Below, in pieces: positions 40,545 through 51,507 of a DNA stretch of 64,000 nucleotides. A program made the translations under genes and the position numbers. How positions within the stretch are numbered: the stretch's first letter is position 1; each line of letters starts with the position of its first letter. The stretch comes from Scatophagus argus. Lineage: Eukaryota; Chordata; Actinopteri; Scatophagidae. The DNA is taken from assembly GCF_020382885.2 (NCBI RefSeq), contig NC_058495.1, positions 21,310,127 through 21,374,126 on the forward strand, written 5' to 3'. The notes beneath the pieces were generated by a model. That model was not told the origin of the DNA. It saw only the letters and a list, made by a program, of their open reading frames with translations, and ran no database searches.

Positions 40545-41548
40545 TTAGTGATAAAGCATCTGAGAGATTTCCATAGCGAGGTCCAGGCACTCTGTAGCCT
40601 GTAGGCAGATGTCACAGATGGGACAGTCACACAGGAAGCAGCGAACACCCAGACACCCGCAGAGGTCACAGTGGTGGGTGATGTCCAGCAGCGGCTGTAG
40701 GGTGCTGGTCTCACAGCCGCACAGGGATGAACACAGTGACCAAATGCATGCATTACACCCTCTCATTGTGGCCAGTAAGCAGTCCAGAGGGTGACAGAAG
40801 AGACAGGCCAAAAGGACTGCAGCACAAAGGTCTGGTCAGGTGAGAGAAGAAAGCTTCACTTCATGGAAAAGACATTCAAGAGAGAAGAAAGGACTACACA
40901 AGTAGTTCTGTGTCCTCACCATCACCATCTGGCTCAGAGTTGACCGCTGTGGTTTTGAGGTTTTTTTGATGCCTGCTGATTGTTGTGACTGACTGACTCG
41001 CTTCACAGACTGTGCAGGCCTCAGTAGAAGATGGCAGCAGGGCACACAGAGGCTTTGGCTGCTTTTTCTCCACAGAGGACGGACTACAGATGGATTCTGC
41101 TCCAGTCAGTCCACCTCTAGGGTTATTGTGCAAGTTGGTTTCAACAGACGCTTGTGTAGCGGAAATAAAAATGAACAAACAACAAATCTCCATGAAAACT
41201 GCTTTTGCAGGAAATGACTATTATATTTATTAATAGATTAAGTTACCTCTTGTTTCAGTTGGGAATACATTCACAGATGTCTCAGCTGAAGATAATACAG
41301 TGTCCTCATTGGGGGTCTGCTCCAAACAAATGGTGTTTTCAGCAGAAGATTCTGTAAGACAAGAAAAGAAAGTTTAGCTAAATGACTGCAATTCATCTTT
41401 GCTGCTAATTCTCTGAAAACATACCAGTCTGACCCGCAACGGGGTTGGCAGGTGTAATGGGGGCATTAAGAGCAGTGGTTAGTGAGTCAACTGTGTTTCC
41501 ATCCTCGATCTTCTCATTCACATCTGTAGAGCTCAGTTTGGCAGCCAT
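40545..41548 (-). CDS. I-mfa (MDFI/MDFIC) domain protein, MyoD-inhibitor family
   Basis: Four exons on the minus strand: 41548-41425, 41351-41247, 41150-40920, 40831-40545, phases joining to 207 residues. Start MAAKLSSTDVNEKIEDG has a good context (gccacaATGGCT). The first ~115 residues are Ser/Thr/Glu-rich and low in order. The C-terminal exon is cysteine-rich with the family signature LLACLFC (LACLFCE in MDFIC) and a following run of Cys pairs ending ATECLDLAMEIS, like ADCLEICMECC of MDFIC. Family members bind MyoD-type and other transcription factors, and MDFIC proteins were also shown to bind Piezo channels. Next to tfe3, tail-to-tail. The family call is good; which ohnolog (mdfi, mdfic, mdfic2 or a fourth lost in mammals) is not decided. 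The exon 3 acceptor (cacaag) is the least certain border. Confidence 0.7.
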
Positions 41549-42544
41549 TGTGGCATCCACTTAACGTTACTCATCCACTTTATCTCACATGCTTCAGGCT
41601 CCTGAAAAACTGAAGAACAAACCACCAGAATTGTGAGGGAGGTCAAGAGAAATTAAAGTGGTTAACTGATCCTGTTAATCTGAGAGAAAATTAGGAAAGT
41701 AAATTTCACTGACAAAATATAACCCCTGTAATTTGAGTTAACCAGAAGAGCATTTGTAGTGCTTTAATTTCACATTCTTTCTCTAGACTGAAATAATTTA
41801 CATTGTAGGTTAAATTAAACCTCATCATTCTCAGTACATACCACAGACCCTAAGCTGGATCTGGAGCTAAAGTTCTGTGGCTGTTAGTGATGAGTGGACG
41901 ACTTGGAAATTGCAGAGAAGTTAATCAATTATTAATCACCATTTTGGAAACATTTATAATGGAGATGAAAGGCAGCGGGCAGATATCCTGACAGCTTTAT
42001 GAGAATGTGAGATCTTGATTTTGCTATTCATTAATAATTGATTCATTCAAATAATACTTACCTTGTGGTTTTGCAGATAGAACAAAGGAAACCACATTTA
42101 CATCTGAAGAATTTTATACATATTTGTTACAGTTTAACTATTTATTTATTTATTTATTATTAGGACTATACAGTAAACAGTTACAGGTTGTATTGGTGAT
42201 AAATCCTAGGAAATACAAAGGATGTAAGTAGTATATAATATAATAATCTATCAAGATGAATGAGTCAAATCAAATAATTTTTTTTCACTCAACAAGCTTT
42301 AATTCATTGAATCTGATGAATGAACTCAGTAACCTCAGCCATTAAATCTTAAATGCATTTTATGTTATTCATAATGTACAGGAACCTTCAAAGCTTGCTG
42401 TATATTTCTCCTTATCGCTCTCTTTTTTAAGAAGAATTTTGTACTCACCACTTTCGAAGTAGCTGATCCAGCATGTAGCCTTAATTACAGACACATCCTT
42501 GAGGAACGTGCTTAGCAGTGGAGGTGTATCTCACATGCTCTTTC

Positions 42545-42577
<33 letters not shown>

Positions 42578-44330
42578 GTGTGTGTTTGTGTGTGTTAAAA
42601 CAGGAAGAGGAACAAGAACAGTAGAACAGTTGCACGGATGTTGCTTACTTAAATTTGTGTTTTTTGTCTTAGGCAGGCCCAATTTCATATATTCAAGTCT
42701 TAGCATAGTTTAAAATAAAGCAAGATCATTGTTTATTCTGTACATTTCAATTATATTCTACTTATTGCATTGCTCTGTGTCCTTTTGATCCCAATGTCGC
42801 AGTGATTTGGATTGAGTACAATGTATTTTCCTCCAAGAAACAAACGCGATTTGTCACAAATTCAACAGGTGGCGATATTGCATCATTTGATGTTAATTCT
42901 TCACCAGCGAAGAAGAAAACCGACCAATGAGCAATGATATATGTACGACTATTCCCGAGTTTAGACGATTGCTATGTTCGTATTGTAAACCTCAACAGAA
43001 CGCTAGCCGTCGAGCTAACAGGCTTAGTGTTTCGCTTTTAATTTGTTCCCTTTCTACTCTGTTTACAGAACGAACAAAGACTGCACAGATCTCACATAAT
43101 GGCAAGTATTTCAAAATAGCGGCTTTATGTGTGTGAAACTGACGATTTGGCAAAGTTGGCAAATTCAGTTTGACCTACTAACGTTCATAGCTTGGCTACA
43201 GTAACTTGCTCTGACGTTACATCCGACATGAGCATGTTGTGATACAAATTAAGTTAGTTAGCGTGTTATGTCGTTTAACTGTAAGTTTTTTCAATGCAGA
43301 CTGATATAGCGTTGAATTATAATTTGTTCTGACAACTCTGTGTGCATGTGGTAGAGCAAATAAAGCTAATTGGCTGGCAAACGTGAAGTTTGAATATTAA
43401 TTCACATAATGCTAACTAACACGTACAGTTAGTTAGCCACGTTAGGTTTGTGTGTAAACAAAACAGCTGTTAGTATTATTCAGATTTTTCTTTCACCGTG
43501 AGTGCCGGTAAACTGACCGGCTAATTATTTTTTGTTCTACTGTTCTCTCGCTTCTCTTTTGCCTTTTCCTCTTTTCTTTTCTCTTTCTGGTCATCATAAG
43601 CCAAAAGCTAATGTTGATATAGCTAACAGCGCTTCATGTAGGAGTTAATACTACGATTAACAGGAGTAGTTTCAGTGTATTTGAGAATAGTATAACGTTA
43701 CTCATTAAGCCCTGTAGAACTTGTATTGTGGAGAAATTCAGTGTAGTAACCAAGGTAGGAACAGTGCCGAGTTTGGTCGCGGTCTTTTTCTTTTTTTCTT
43801 TTTGCTAAGGAATGTATCTAAGTGAGTGATGACCCGGAAGTATTCGCAGCCACACATAAAAGATGTTAAAAGTCTCTAAATGCAAAGCAAAGTTGCTTCA
43901 GTGTTTGCTTTCTAATCTCCTTTAGCATAGGATCCACTGGACAGTCTGGGCCAAAGCTGTGCCCCACAACCAATTCATTGTTGTTTACAATATTGCAATT
44001 GTAATTAGGCTTTATGCTCAAAGAAGTCCATGTCTCATCAACAAATAGTGCTGGAATCCATTCACATTACACTCTATTTTTAAATCGTATGTATTTATTC
44101 AATTGTAACCTGACGTGGACAAAATGCAGGTGGCAACAACTGAATATGGAAAAAATGGATCAAACGCGTAAGATGAAGGTTCAAACTGATTCATTCAAGT
44201 TTTAGAATCTTAAAGTTATTTCAGCTGCGCCACAGTTAGCCTCACTCACCAAAATGACTGTCCTCTGATTGGAGTCTTTTGTATCTAAAGTGTGGGATTT
44301 GATGCATGTTGTACTTTTCAGGACAGCGAA
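41549..44330. other. Divergent promoter interval between the MDFI-like gene and cxxc1
   Basis: No coding exon is recognised. On the minus strand, donor-like acttacc and actcacc at about 42056-42062 and 42446-42452 suggest noncoding upstream exons of the MDFI-like gene. On the plus strand the stretch 42840-43120 resembles a promoter and noncoding first exon for cxxc1. A (TC)n tract lies at 42546-42575. Confidence 0.4.
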
Positions 44331-47300
44331 ATGTCTGACATTGAGCATGTACCAGGGCCTGAGACCAGCAGTGTGGAGGGGGAGAACGCACCACTGTACT
44401 GTATCTGCCGGAAACCAGACATCAACTGCTTCATGATGTAAGCTCACAACAGTGTGGTGTCAGTTACGCTTTGACCGCAAAAGCATGCAACATCAGTGCT
44501 AATCCATTATTTTCTTAATTTGTTTCTCCCACTGACAGTGGCTGTGATAACTGTAATGAGTGGTTCCATGGCCACTGCATTAATATCACAGAGAAGTCAG
44601 CGAAGGCCATCCGAGAATGGTACTGCATGAGATGCAGAGGTGATGAGAAAAAAAATCTTCTTTTATTACTGCATTTAAGGCTGTCATGCTAAGAATGAAA
44701 TATGTCTCAAATCATCAGAACAAATACCGTAAGGTGTTGTTTCATTATTTTCCCTGTCCCCAGATAAAAACCCCTTACTGGAGATAAAGTATAGATCAAA
44801 GAAAAACCGAGAGAAGGATTCTGAGCCTGACAGAGCTGAAAAACAGTACAGCACCCCGAGTACTCCAGACTATAAGAGTGAACGGCGACGTGGATCTAAG
44901 GTAAGTTGTATTTCAGATCTGAATATTTGATTTTCCTGCAATATCTGAATGGCATCAAAAATTTACTTCCTGTTTAAATTACTGGGGAATGATTAATGCA
45001 TTCGAATAAAAAAAAAAAGTCACAAATTCTCACATTATAAACCCTTATTTTTTTTCACAGCATGGCCCACCAATTTTCAAGCAATAGGTGAATCTGTAGG
45101 ATGTAAAATAATGCACAGTTCTTAGGATACAATGACTCTTTTTCTTGGTTTATTTTCCTCAGGTGAAGCGATCTGTCCGAATGTGTGGCGAATGTGAACC
45201 CTGCAGGAGGACAGAGGACTGTGCTCAGTGTGACTTCTGCAAGGACATGAAGAAGTTTGGAGGCCCCAACAAAATCAGACAGAAGTGTAGGTTTAGGCAG
45301 TGTGAGGTTCGAGCCAGGGTAGGTCACGTTATCTGTTTTCTTTTCAAATAATATTAAGAGTAATTAATAATAATAATAATAATAATAACAAGAAAAATAT
45401 GAAAAATGTCTGCCCCGTGCTGTCCCTTGTGGCTAGTTTTGAAATGTTCAACCTGGTGCATGTTGTTTTGCACAGAAAATGCTGCGTGTGAAGGATGAAG
45501 AACTCTCTTTGCAAGAAAGGAGGGACAATTCCTACCACCGACGGAGACGGTACTCTGACGACTACGACAGTGAGGCAGAGCTCTACCAGCAGTACAAGGC
45601 AGCAGGACTTGAAACCAACATGGTAACAGAACATTTCACACTATATTGCTGCATATAAACCTGCTTCTTTCAGACATAGCAGCTAAAATATCTGATCAGG
45701 AACCCTATGCTGAGTCATTTCTTCATTCTCCTCTCACCCAGGCATGGGCTAGTGATGATGATGATGAACCACTTTTCAGTCCTGTCATGCGTAAGAAAGC
45801 TGTGAAGGTGAAGCACGTCAAGAGACGAGAAAAGAAGTTTGACAAGAAAGTAAGTCGTTTCCTCGTGGAAATAAACGTCATTATTTGAGTTTGCTGCCAA
45901 CTGTTAACGTGTTAAGTTGTACAAATTCGTGTGGTAACGTTTTTTTTCTTACTACCCTTTGTATTTTTTTAACAATCCAGAAGGAGTCACGGCGCCACAA
46001 ACAGAAACAGAAGCACAAAGACAGAACCAGATACAGCGAGAAGGGTGACCGAGATAACACAGGGCTGCGTCAGTGTCTGGGCCCAGGCTGTGTGGAATCA
46101 GCAAGAGCCAACTCCAAATACTGCTCTGAGGACTGTGGCATGAAGTTAGCTGCCAAGTAAGTCGTCTGACTTTTCTCAAGTTTTAATTCTTTGCTGCTCA
46201 CTGGAGTTTGTTGGGGACCTTAACATGTCTGAGAATGTAGAGCATGGTCAAATAATGTCCTCTCTTTGTATTGAAATGATTGTACCATTGCTCCACCTAG
46301 TGCTAGAAGAATTAAGTGCTGGTGAAATGCTGCAGTGTTTTGATTACTTACATATTGTCTAATTTATTAATAATACAGTAGCTTTTGTTGGGAACTTGAA
46401 CACAAACCACTTTCTAAACTCCCACTTTGACTTTTCACAATAATGTAAAACTATTTATTCTTCTGCTTCTGCCTCGTTGCTTTTCTTACCAGTATCCTTG
46501 GTGTACTAGTATTAAATTACAAATTACAAATATTAATGGTGTTTCTCAGGCTTTTCCTTTAAGTCAACCAAGGGGCGATCAACAGGAAATCCCGATTGTT
46601 TTTGCTGGTTGAGTTTTTTTAGCATTTAAATTTAATAATCTGTGTGTATTTTGATCCACAGCCGGATCTATGAAATCCTCCCTCAGCGTATCCAACAGTG
46701 GCAGCAGAGTCCCTGCATTGCTGAGGAACACGGTAAGAAACAGCTGGAGCGCATCCGTCGGGAACAGCAGAACGCCCGGCTGCGCCTCACAGAGATGGAA
46801 CGACGCTTCCACGAACTGGAAGGCATCATCGCCAAGGCCAAGCAGCAGGCGGTTCAGCAGGACGAGGAGGTGAGGAGCCTGCATTCAGGTTACACAGCAT
46901 GGTCTGTTGTGACTGCTTTTCTCATTAGTTGTTAAAGTTGGGGCCATTTTTAGGTTATTTGAAGCTTCTGAATATGAGCAGACGTTAACACTTTCTGTTA
47001 AAATGATTTGATTCTCTTTGCAGGTGAATGAAGGTGATAGCGAAGACACAGACCTGCAGATTTTCTGTGTGTCTTGCAGTCATCCCATTAATCCAAAAGT
47101 GGCACTGAGACATATGGAGAGATGTTATGCAAAGGTGAATATACTTTACATTTCTGCTTCTAAGCATCAGATATGAACACAAACAAAAGCATATGTGCTA
47201 AATTATCTTTCTTTGTATTGACAGTATGAGAGTCAGACTTCCTTTGGTTCCATGTACCCTACAAGAATAGAAGGGTAAGAAAAACAAATGCTGTAAAGTG

Positions 47301-48451
47301 TATGCAAAATTTCCCAAGTTCAGTTACTTAAAGTCAGGTTCATTCAATTTATTTTTTTCTACAGAGCAACCAGACTCTTCTGTGATGTGTACAATCCCCA
47401 AAGCAAAACGTATTGTAAGAGGCTTCAAGTTTTGTGTCCAGAACATTCCAGAGATCCTAAGGTTAGTGGAAACCGCTTGGTCATTCATAAGGTTTGATTT
47501 GCACAGTTCACTGCGTATTCATGTGGAGATGTTTTATTATGCATGTGTGCTGACTCCAGTGATGTCTCAGAAATGCTAAAGTGAAGTTTTTGGAATTTGG
47601 CAAAAATTTTCATTTGGAGTCAAAGATGAACTGATTAGAGTTTGGTTGTCAGAGTTCACTGTGACCATACAAATAGTGTTTTTGGCCATAACCTAAGAGT
47701 TCATAGACTAATTGTCAAAGTGACAAAGTGATGACATTTTATATTGAAATGGTCAACGGTCAGCTTCATTACATCGTGTTTTCACAAAAACAGTTTGTTG
47801 ACCATTATTTGACTCCATAACTCAGGAAGAGAAGGGAAGAGTGTGAAAATATTTTGTTAATTCTAGTTTGGTTTTCCTCTGTTTGGTGACAAGGTCCCAG
47901 TGGATGAGGTGTGTGGATGTCCTCTGGTGAAGAACGTGTTTGAGCTGACAGGAGAATACTGCAGAGTCTCCAAAAGGAAGTGCAACAAGCATTACAACTG
48001 GGAAAAGCTTAGGAGAGCAGAAGTGGACTTGGAGCGAGTCCGAGTGGTAAGTCAAACTTCATGACTGTGGCTTTGGTTTTAAAGAATAGAACATGTGATA
48101 TTTATTGGAAGTTCTGCAGATTTTCAGTTGAAAATGTCAATGAAAGTCCCACGTTTAATGAAAGTTTTATCCGTCTGGTCAGAATCTACTCCAAATTGGA
48201 TTTGTTCAAAGTAAATGCCTCTGGGCTCTTGACGCACAATGAGCGAAGTGGTAATTGTCTAACCTGTTTTGTTTTTCTTTTTTCCTCTTTTTCTTTACCC
48301 ACAGTGGTACAAACTGGATGAGCTCTTTGAACAGGAGCGTAATGTTAGGACTGCCATGACCAATAGAGCTGGTCTGCTTGCTCTGATGTTGCACCAAACC
48401 ATTCAGCATGACCCCTTGACGACCGATCTCCGTAGCAACAAGGATAGGTAG
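44331..48451 (+). CDS. cxxc1: CXXC finger protein 1 (CFP1), COMPASS subunit
   Basis: Recognises unmethylated CpG and H3K4me3 and targets the SETD1 methyltransferase complex to promoters in the nucleus. Thirteen coding exons: 44331-44437, 44539-44639, 44764-44900, 45163-45318, 45476-45622, 45742-45849, 45981-46156, 46662-46869, 47024-47134, 47225-47274, 47365-47461, 47894-48046, 48305-48451; 565 residues. Start MSDIEHVPGPET precedes a PHD finger (YCICRKPDINCFMIGCDNC to WYCMRC, residues ~20-70). The CXXC finger (CGECEPCRRTEDC...KKFGGPNKIRQKC) lies within exon 4. A basic KVKHVKRREKK tract, coiled coil (exon 8) and the C-terminal SET1-interaction region (RIYEILPQRIQQWQ, LTTDLRSNKDR) match the family. 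Shorter than human CFP1, mainly after the CXXC finger. A teleost repeat sits in intron 11. Polyadenylation signal 48704-48709. Confidence 0.95.
47595..47840. repeat. Teleost interspersed repeat in cxxc1 intron 11
   Basis: aaagatgaactgattagagt, cagagttcactgtgaccata, ggccataacctaagagttca and gtgatgacatttt recur in the same order as in the copy at 2825-3105, identifying one family. Confidence 0.6.
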
Positions 48452-49251
48452 TTGACCTGGTCTGCATCTGCTCTCGGATGTGTGGATCACTGTACATAAC
48501 ATGAGATTTGAGTGTAAAGGATTTATACTTACAGAACGATATGTACCATTTGGATGGATGGAACCTGATTTTGTTATTAGATAATTATTTTAAAATCTTT
48601 GTATAATTAAGATTAACATGGAAATGGACATATATTTTTCCTGACTGGTAGATGAACTACTGCTTATAGAAAACTGCTGTTTGATTGTGATATGGTTGCC
48701 CTGAATAAATCTTAGATTTGCTGTAGTGTGTGTGAGTCTTGGATGTCTTTTTTTTTCCCCTTTCTGCATCACCACACTATTGAATGAAAACTCAGAACTT
48801 TATGAAAAAACCATTGCAATGGTCTTCAGATTGCACTGACTCAGCTTGAGATTGATTTGATTCTGGGAGGAGACTACAAATGGCAAAAAAAAATTATTAC
48901 TTAAGTCAAAATGGCCATCATAATGGCACCAAGAGGTTTTTTTTCTGGATACGATACACATGCCTGCCAGTTTTTGTGCATCTGGGCGAAACACAACACG
49001 AGGACCAAGGAGTTACCTCAGGGGGCGAACGCCATGAGGAGCATTTTGCCACACTCAGTCCTGATGATCTGCAGGGCTCTCCTCAACCATGTGAAGTTTG
49101 GGACAGATCTGACACTCAAGTTACAACAACCTCCTGTTCATGAGAAGTACTCTGGGTCTTCTTAAAGGTTCAGTTTTTTCAGTTTGGCAGCTTATAGGAC
49201 TTCGTTGTTCAGGAGTCTTTACCCTGTTGGTAGTCCAGTGCAAACTTCTCT

Positions 49252-49520
49252 GCTTAAGGGACTGGTGTTGTGTCGTTCGCGAACGACTCGTTCAAAAGAA
49301 CGAATCTTTTAAGTGAAAGTACTGAACTGGATCACTTCCTCAAGTGATTCGTTCGTTTATCAATTCAGTTGAGCTGTCAGCAGAGCAGCTGCTGCAGCAT
49401 GCAGCAGTGCCGGGCGAGCAGCCGGCGCGCCGCTGCAGGGAGCCGCCTAGCCGACGGCTGAATCACTCCGTGAACGAATCACTCAGTGAACTACACTCTC
49501 TTGAATCATTTTCCTCTGAG
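49252..49520. repeat. GAACGA/CGTTC-rich repeat element with perfect palindrome
   Basis: The 16-bp perfect palindrome gtcgttcgcgaacgac opens it, followed by many gaacga and tcgttc units, a GC-rich middle (gagcagccggcgcgccgctg) and more gtgaacgaatcactcagtga. The wording is familiar from a dispersed fish repeat. Class unknown; it may instead be a regulatory tract. Confidence 0.4.
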
Positions 49521-50045
49521 GGATACACTTTCATGGCGACCGTTGTTGTAACAGAGTTAGAGGTGTGTTGTGTTCAAGTGTACCTCGGAGAATACTAACT
49601 TTATTTTATTTTTTTTTTAACTCTGCTAAATTGCCACCACAACAGCTCAGGTACAGTAAGACACAGCATGTAACAAGTAGTGTATAAAACCCACAGCTTG
49701 AGAAAATAAGTGATTCTCATTGCGACAATTCGCGGGGGGGCGGTGCATGTTCAGTGTGAATCCTTCATTGACAACGGAGGTATGAAGTGTGGAGCACATG
49801 AGCATAGACATATGCAGATGAGTATATGAGCAGAAGAAAGTTATATTGCTCCACACATAGACATAATAAAGTGACAAAATCTTCTAATAAAGTAATAAGT
49901 AATAAAGTCTTTATTATGTCTATGGCTCCACACGTTTATACGTCCGTTGTGAGTCTCTCGGGAAGCTCAGCACTGCCTCTAGAGCCCCGGAGCACTTCCA
50001 TTGTATGACTGGATATACGGCGTTTTCTTTTTGCATTTGTTTTGC

Positions 50046-50102
50046 TGTTTATGCAGCGCATTTCTGTATTTGCAGCGCCCTTCTGTATATGCAGCGCGTT
50101 TG
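50046..50102. repeat. Three tandem 19-bp units
   Basis: tgtttatgcagcgcatttc, tgtatttgcagcgcccttc and tgtatatgcagcgcgtttg follow without spacer. Each keeps TGCAGCGC in the centre. Confidence 0.8.
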
Positions 50103-51507
50103 TACTTGTCGGCCACCGTACCAGTCCACATTAAAAGCAGCTTATTGACGAGTCCAGAGGGGATGGTGCCGTGACCAAAGCGTTCTGATTAGCTCATCAG
50201 CCCAGAAAAGTCTCCAGCGAGCCACACTAGCATTCTCACCAAAGGCCCCCTCTTTTGTCATAAATCAAAAAGTGTATAGCAGCTCAAACAGATGCTCTTG
50301 TGTGTTACACTGTGGCCTTTCGAGCACTTTAGATGTCTGTTAATTTAAGATTTTTCTTGGACTTTGCCCGTCAAAGACTTGACTTGGACTTACTAAAATG
50401 ATTTGTGAACATCTACTGTGTGTATTAAGTAAATCAAATATGATAACGCACATTTCCCACTTGAACTTATAGCACTTGTGTAAAGGTTGAAAGTCCTCAG
50501 TACTTCCATGAATTACATGGATTTGAGTCTTTGGTGTCTCGGCTTCTTTTGTCCTACCGGTGCTTCCGTCGGTGCTAGATACATGGTTGCTAGCTACACC
50601 AGCCCTACCCCGATGTTGAGTGAAGTGCTGCACTTTGTGTTCCGAGTACCTTCCATTTTGGGAAAATATTACAATACAGGTGTGTGTGTTTTGTTTTGCA
50701 TCTAAAAGCAAACATTTGCAGACCGGTAGCGATACACAACTCTCAATTCAAGAGGAAATATAATCAGTGTGTTGACATAGGAACCATGGTGGAGGAACGC
50801 TATAGCTAACGGTGACTGGCGTTACTCCCGTCTTCAGTTGTTGCTCCAGCTAACCTAATGTCCCGGTAAGTAGCGTTCACATCACACAGCTGGTATTTAT
50901 GGTATGACGCTAAGTAACGCGTTACGAAATTATCAACACCATACTGAAGTGCACTTTCCGGCAGTTGAGTTTAGCTTCTGTCGCTAACATTGTTTTTGTC
51001 AGCTAACATTTGCTAGCTACAGCCCAGTGGTAGCTAATCAATGCTAACTAGTGATGTTCGGGAACGTCGGCGTTAGGTACGAGTTATGTTTATGGAACGT
51101 AGCCAGCCTATGTTGACTCGACTGCGATTCACACGCTGTAAATACTTTGTAGTACTAACTAGTTCGCTCGTTAAGTCGTTGCCATCCAGTATAGTACGAT
51201 GTTGCTTCTCGTTGTCATAAGGTAACACTAAGTTGCCTAACGGTATTGGGCCACTGTAACAGGTATTGGACCTTCAGTATGTTTCTCTGAGTTTCTTAAC
51301 CCCATCCCATTTTTTGTGTGTGTTTTTTACAGGTTACTGACATGTTATGAAAACCTGAGCAGCAGTTAACCATCCTGACGGTTCATCTGTCTGCCAAGGC
51401 AAAGACCAAAGTGGCTTTGTCCACGGACAATGTGAAAATATACGACAGTAGAGGATATCTTATTTGTAAAACACTTTGGACCATTTGTGGCCTGAACTGG
51501 TGCATCA

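Larger units (their letters stand above)
48452..51332. other. cxxc1-mbd1 interval
   Basis: Includes the cxxc1 3' UTR, a GAACGA-rich element (49252-49520), a 15-bp inverted repeat (arms 49857-49871 and 49909-49923), a 19-bp triplicate (50046-50102) and, near 50820-50865, a likely noncoding first exon of mbd1 ending at tcccg|gtaag. No other gene is recognised. Confidence 0.5.

Noticed and set aside
49344-49598. 84-residue open frame in the GAACGA-rich element
   Set aside because: It arises from low-complexity GAACGA and GC-rich repeat sequence without family resemblance.
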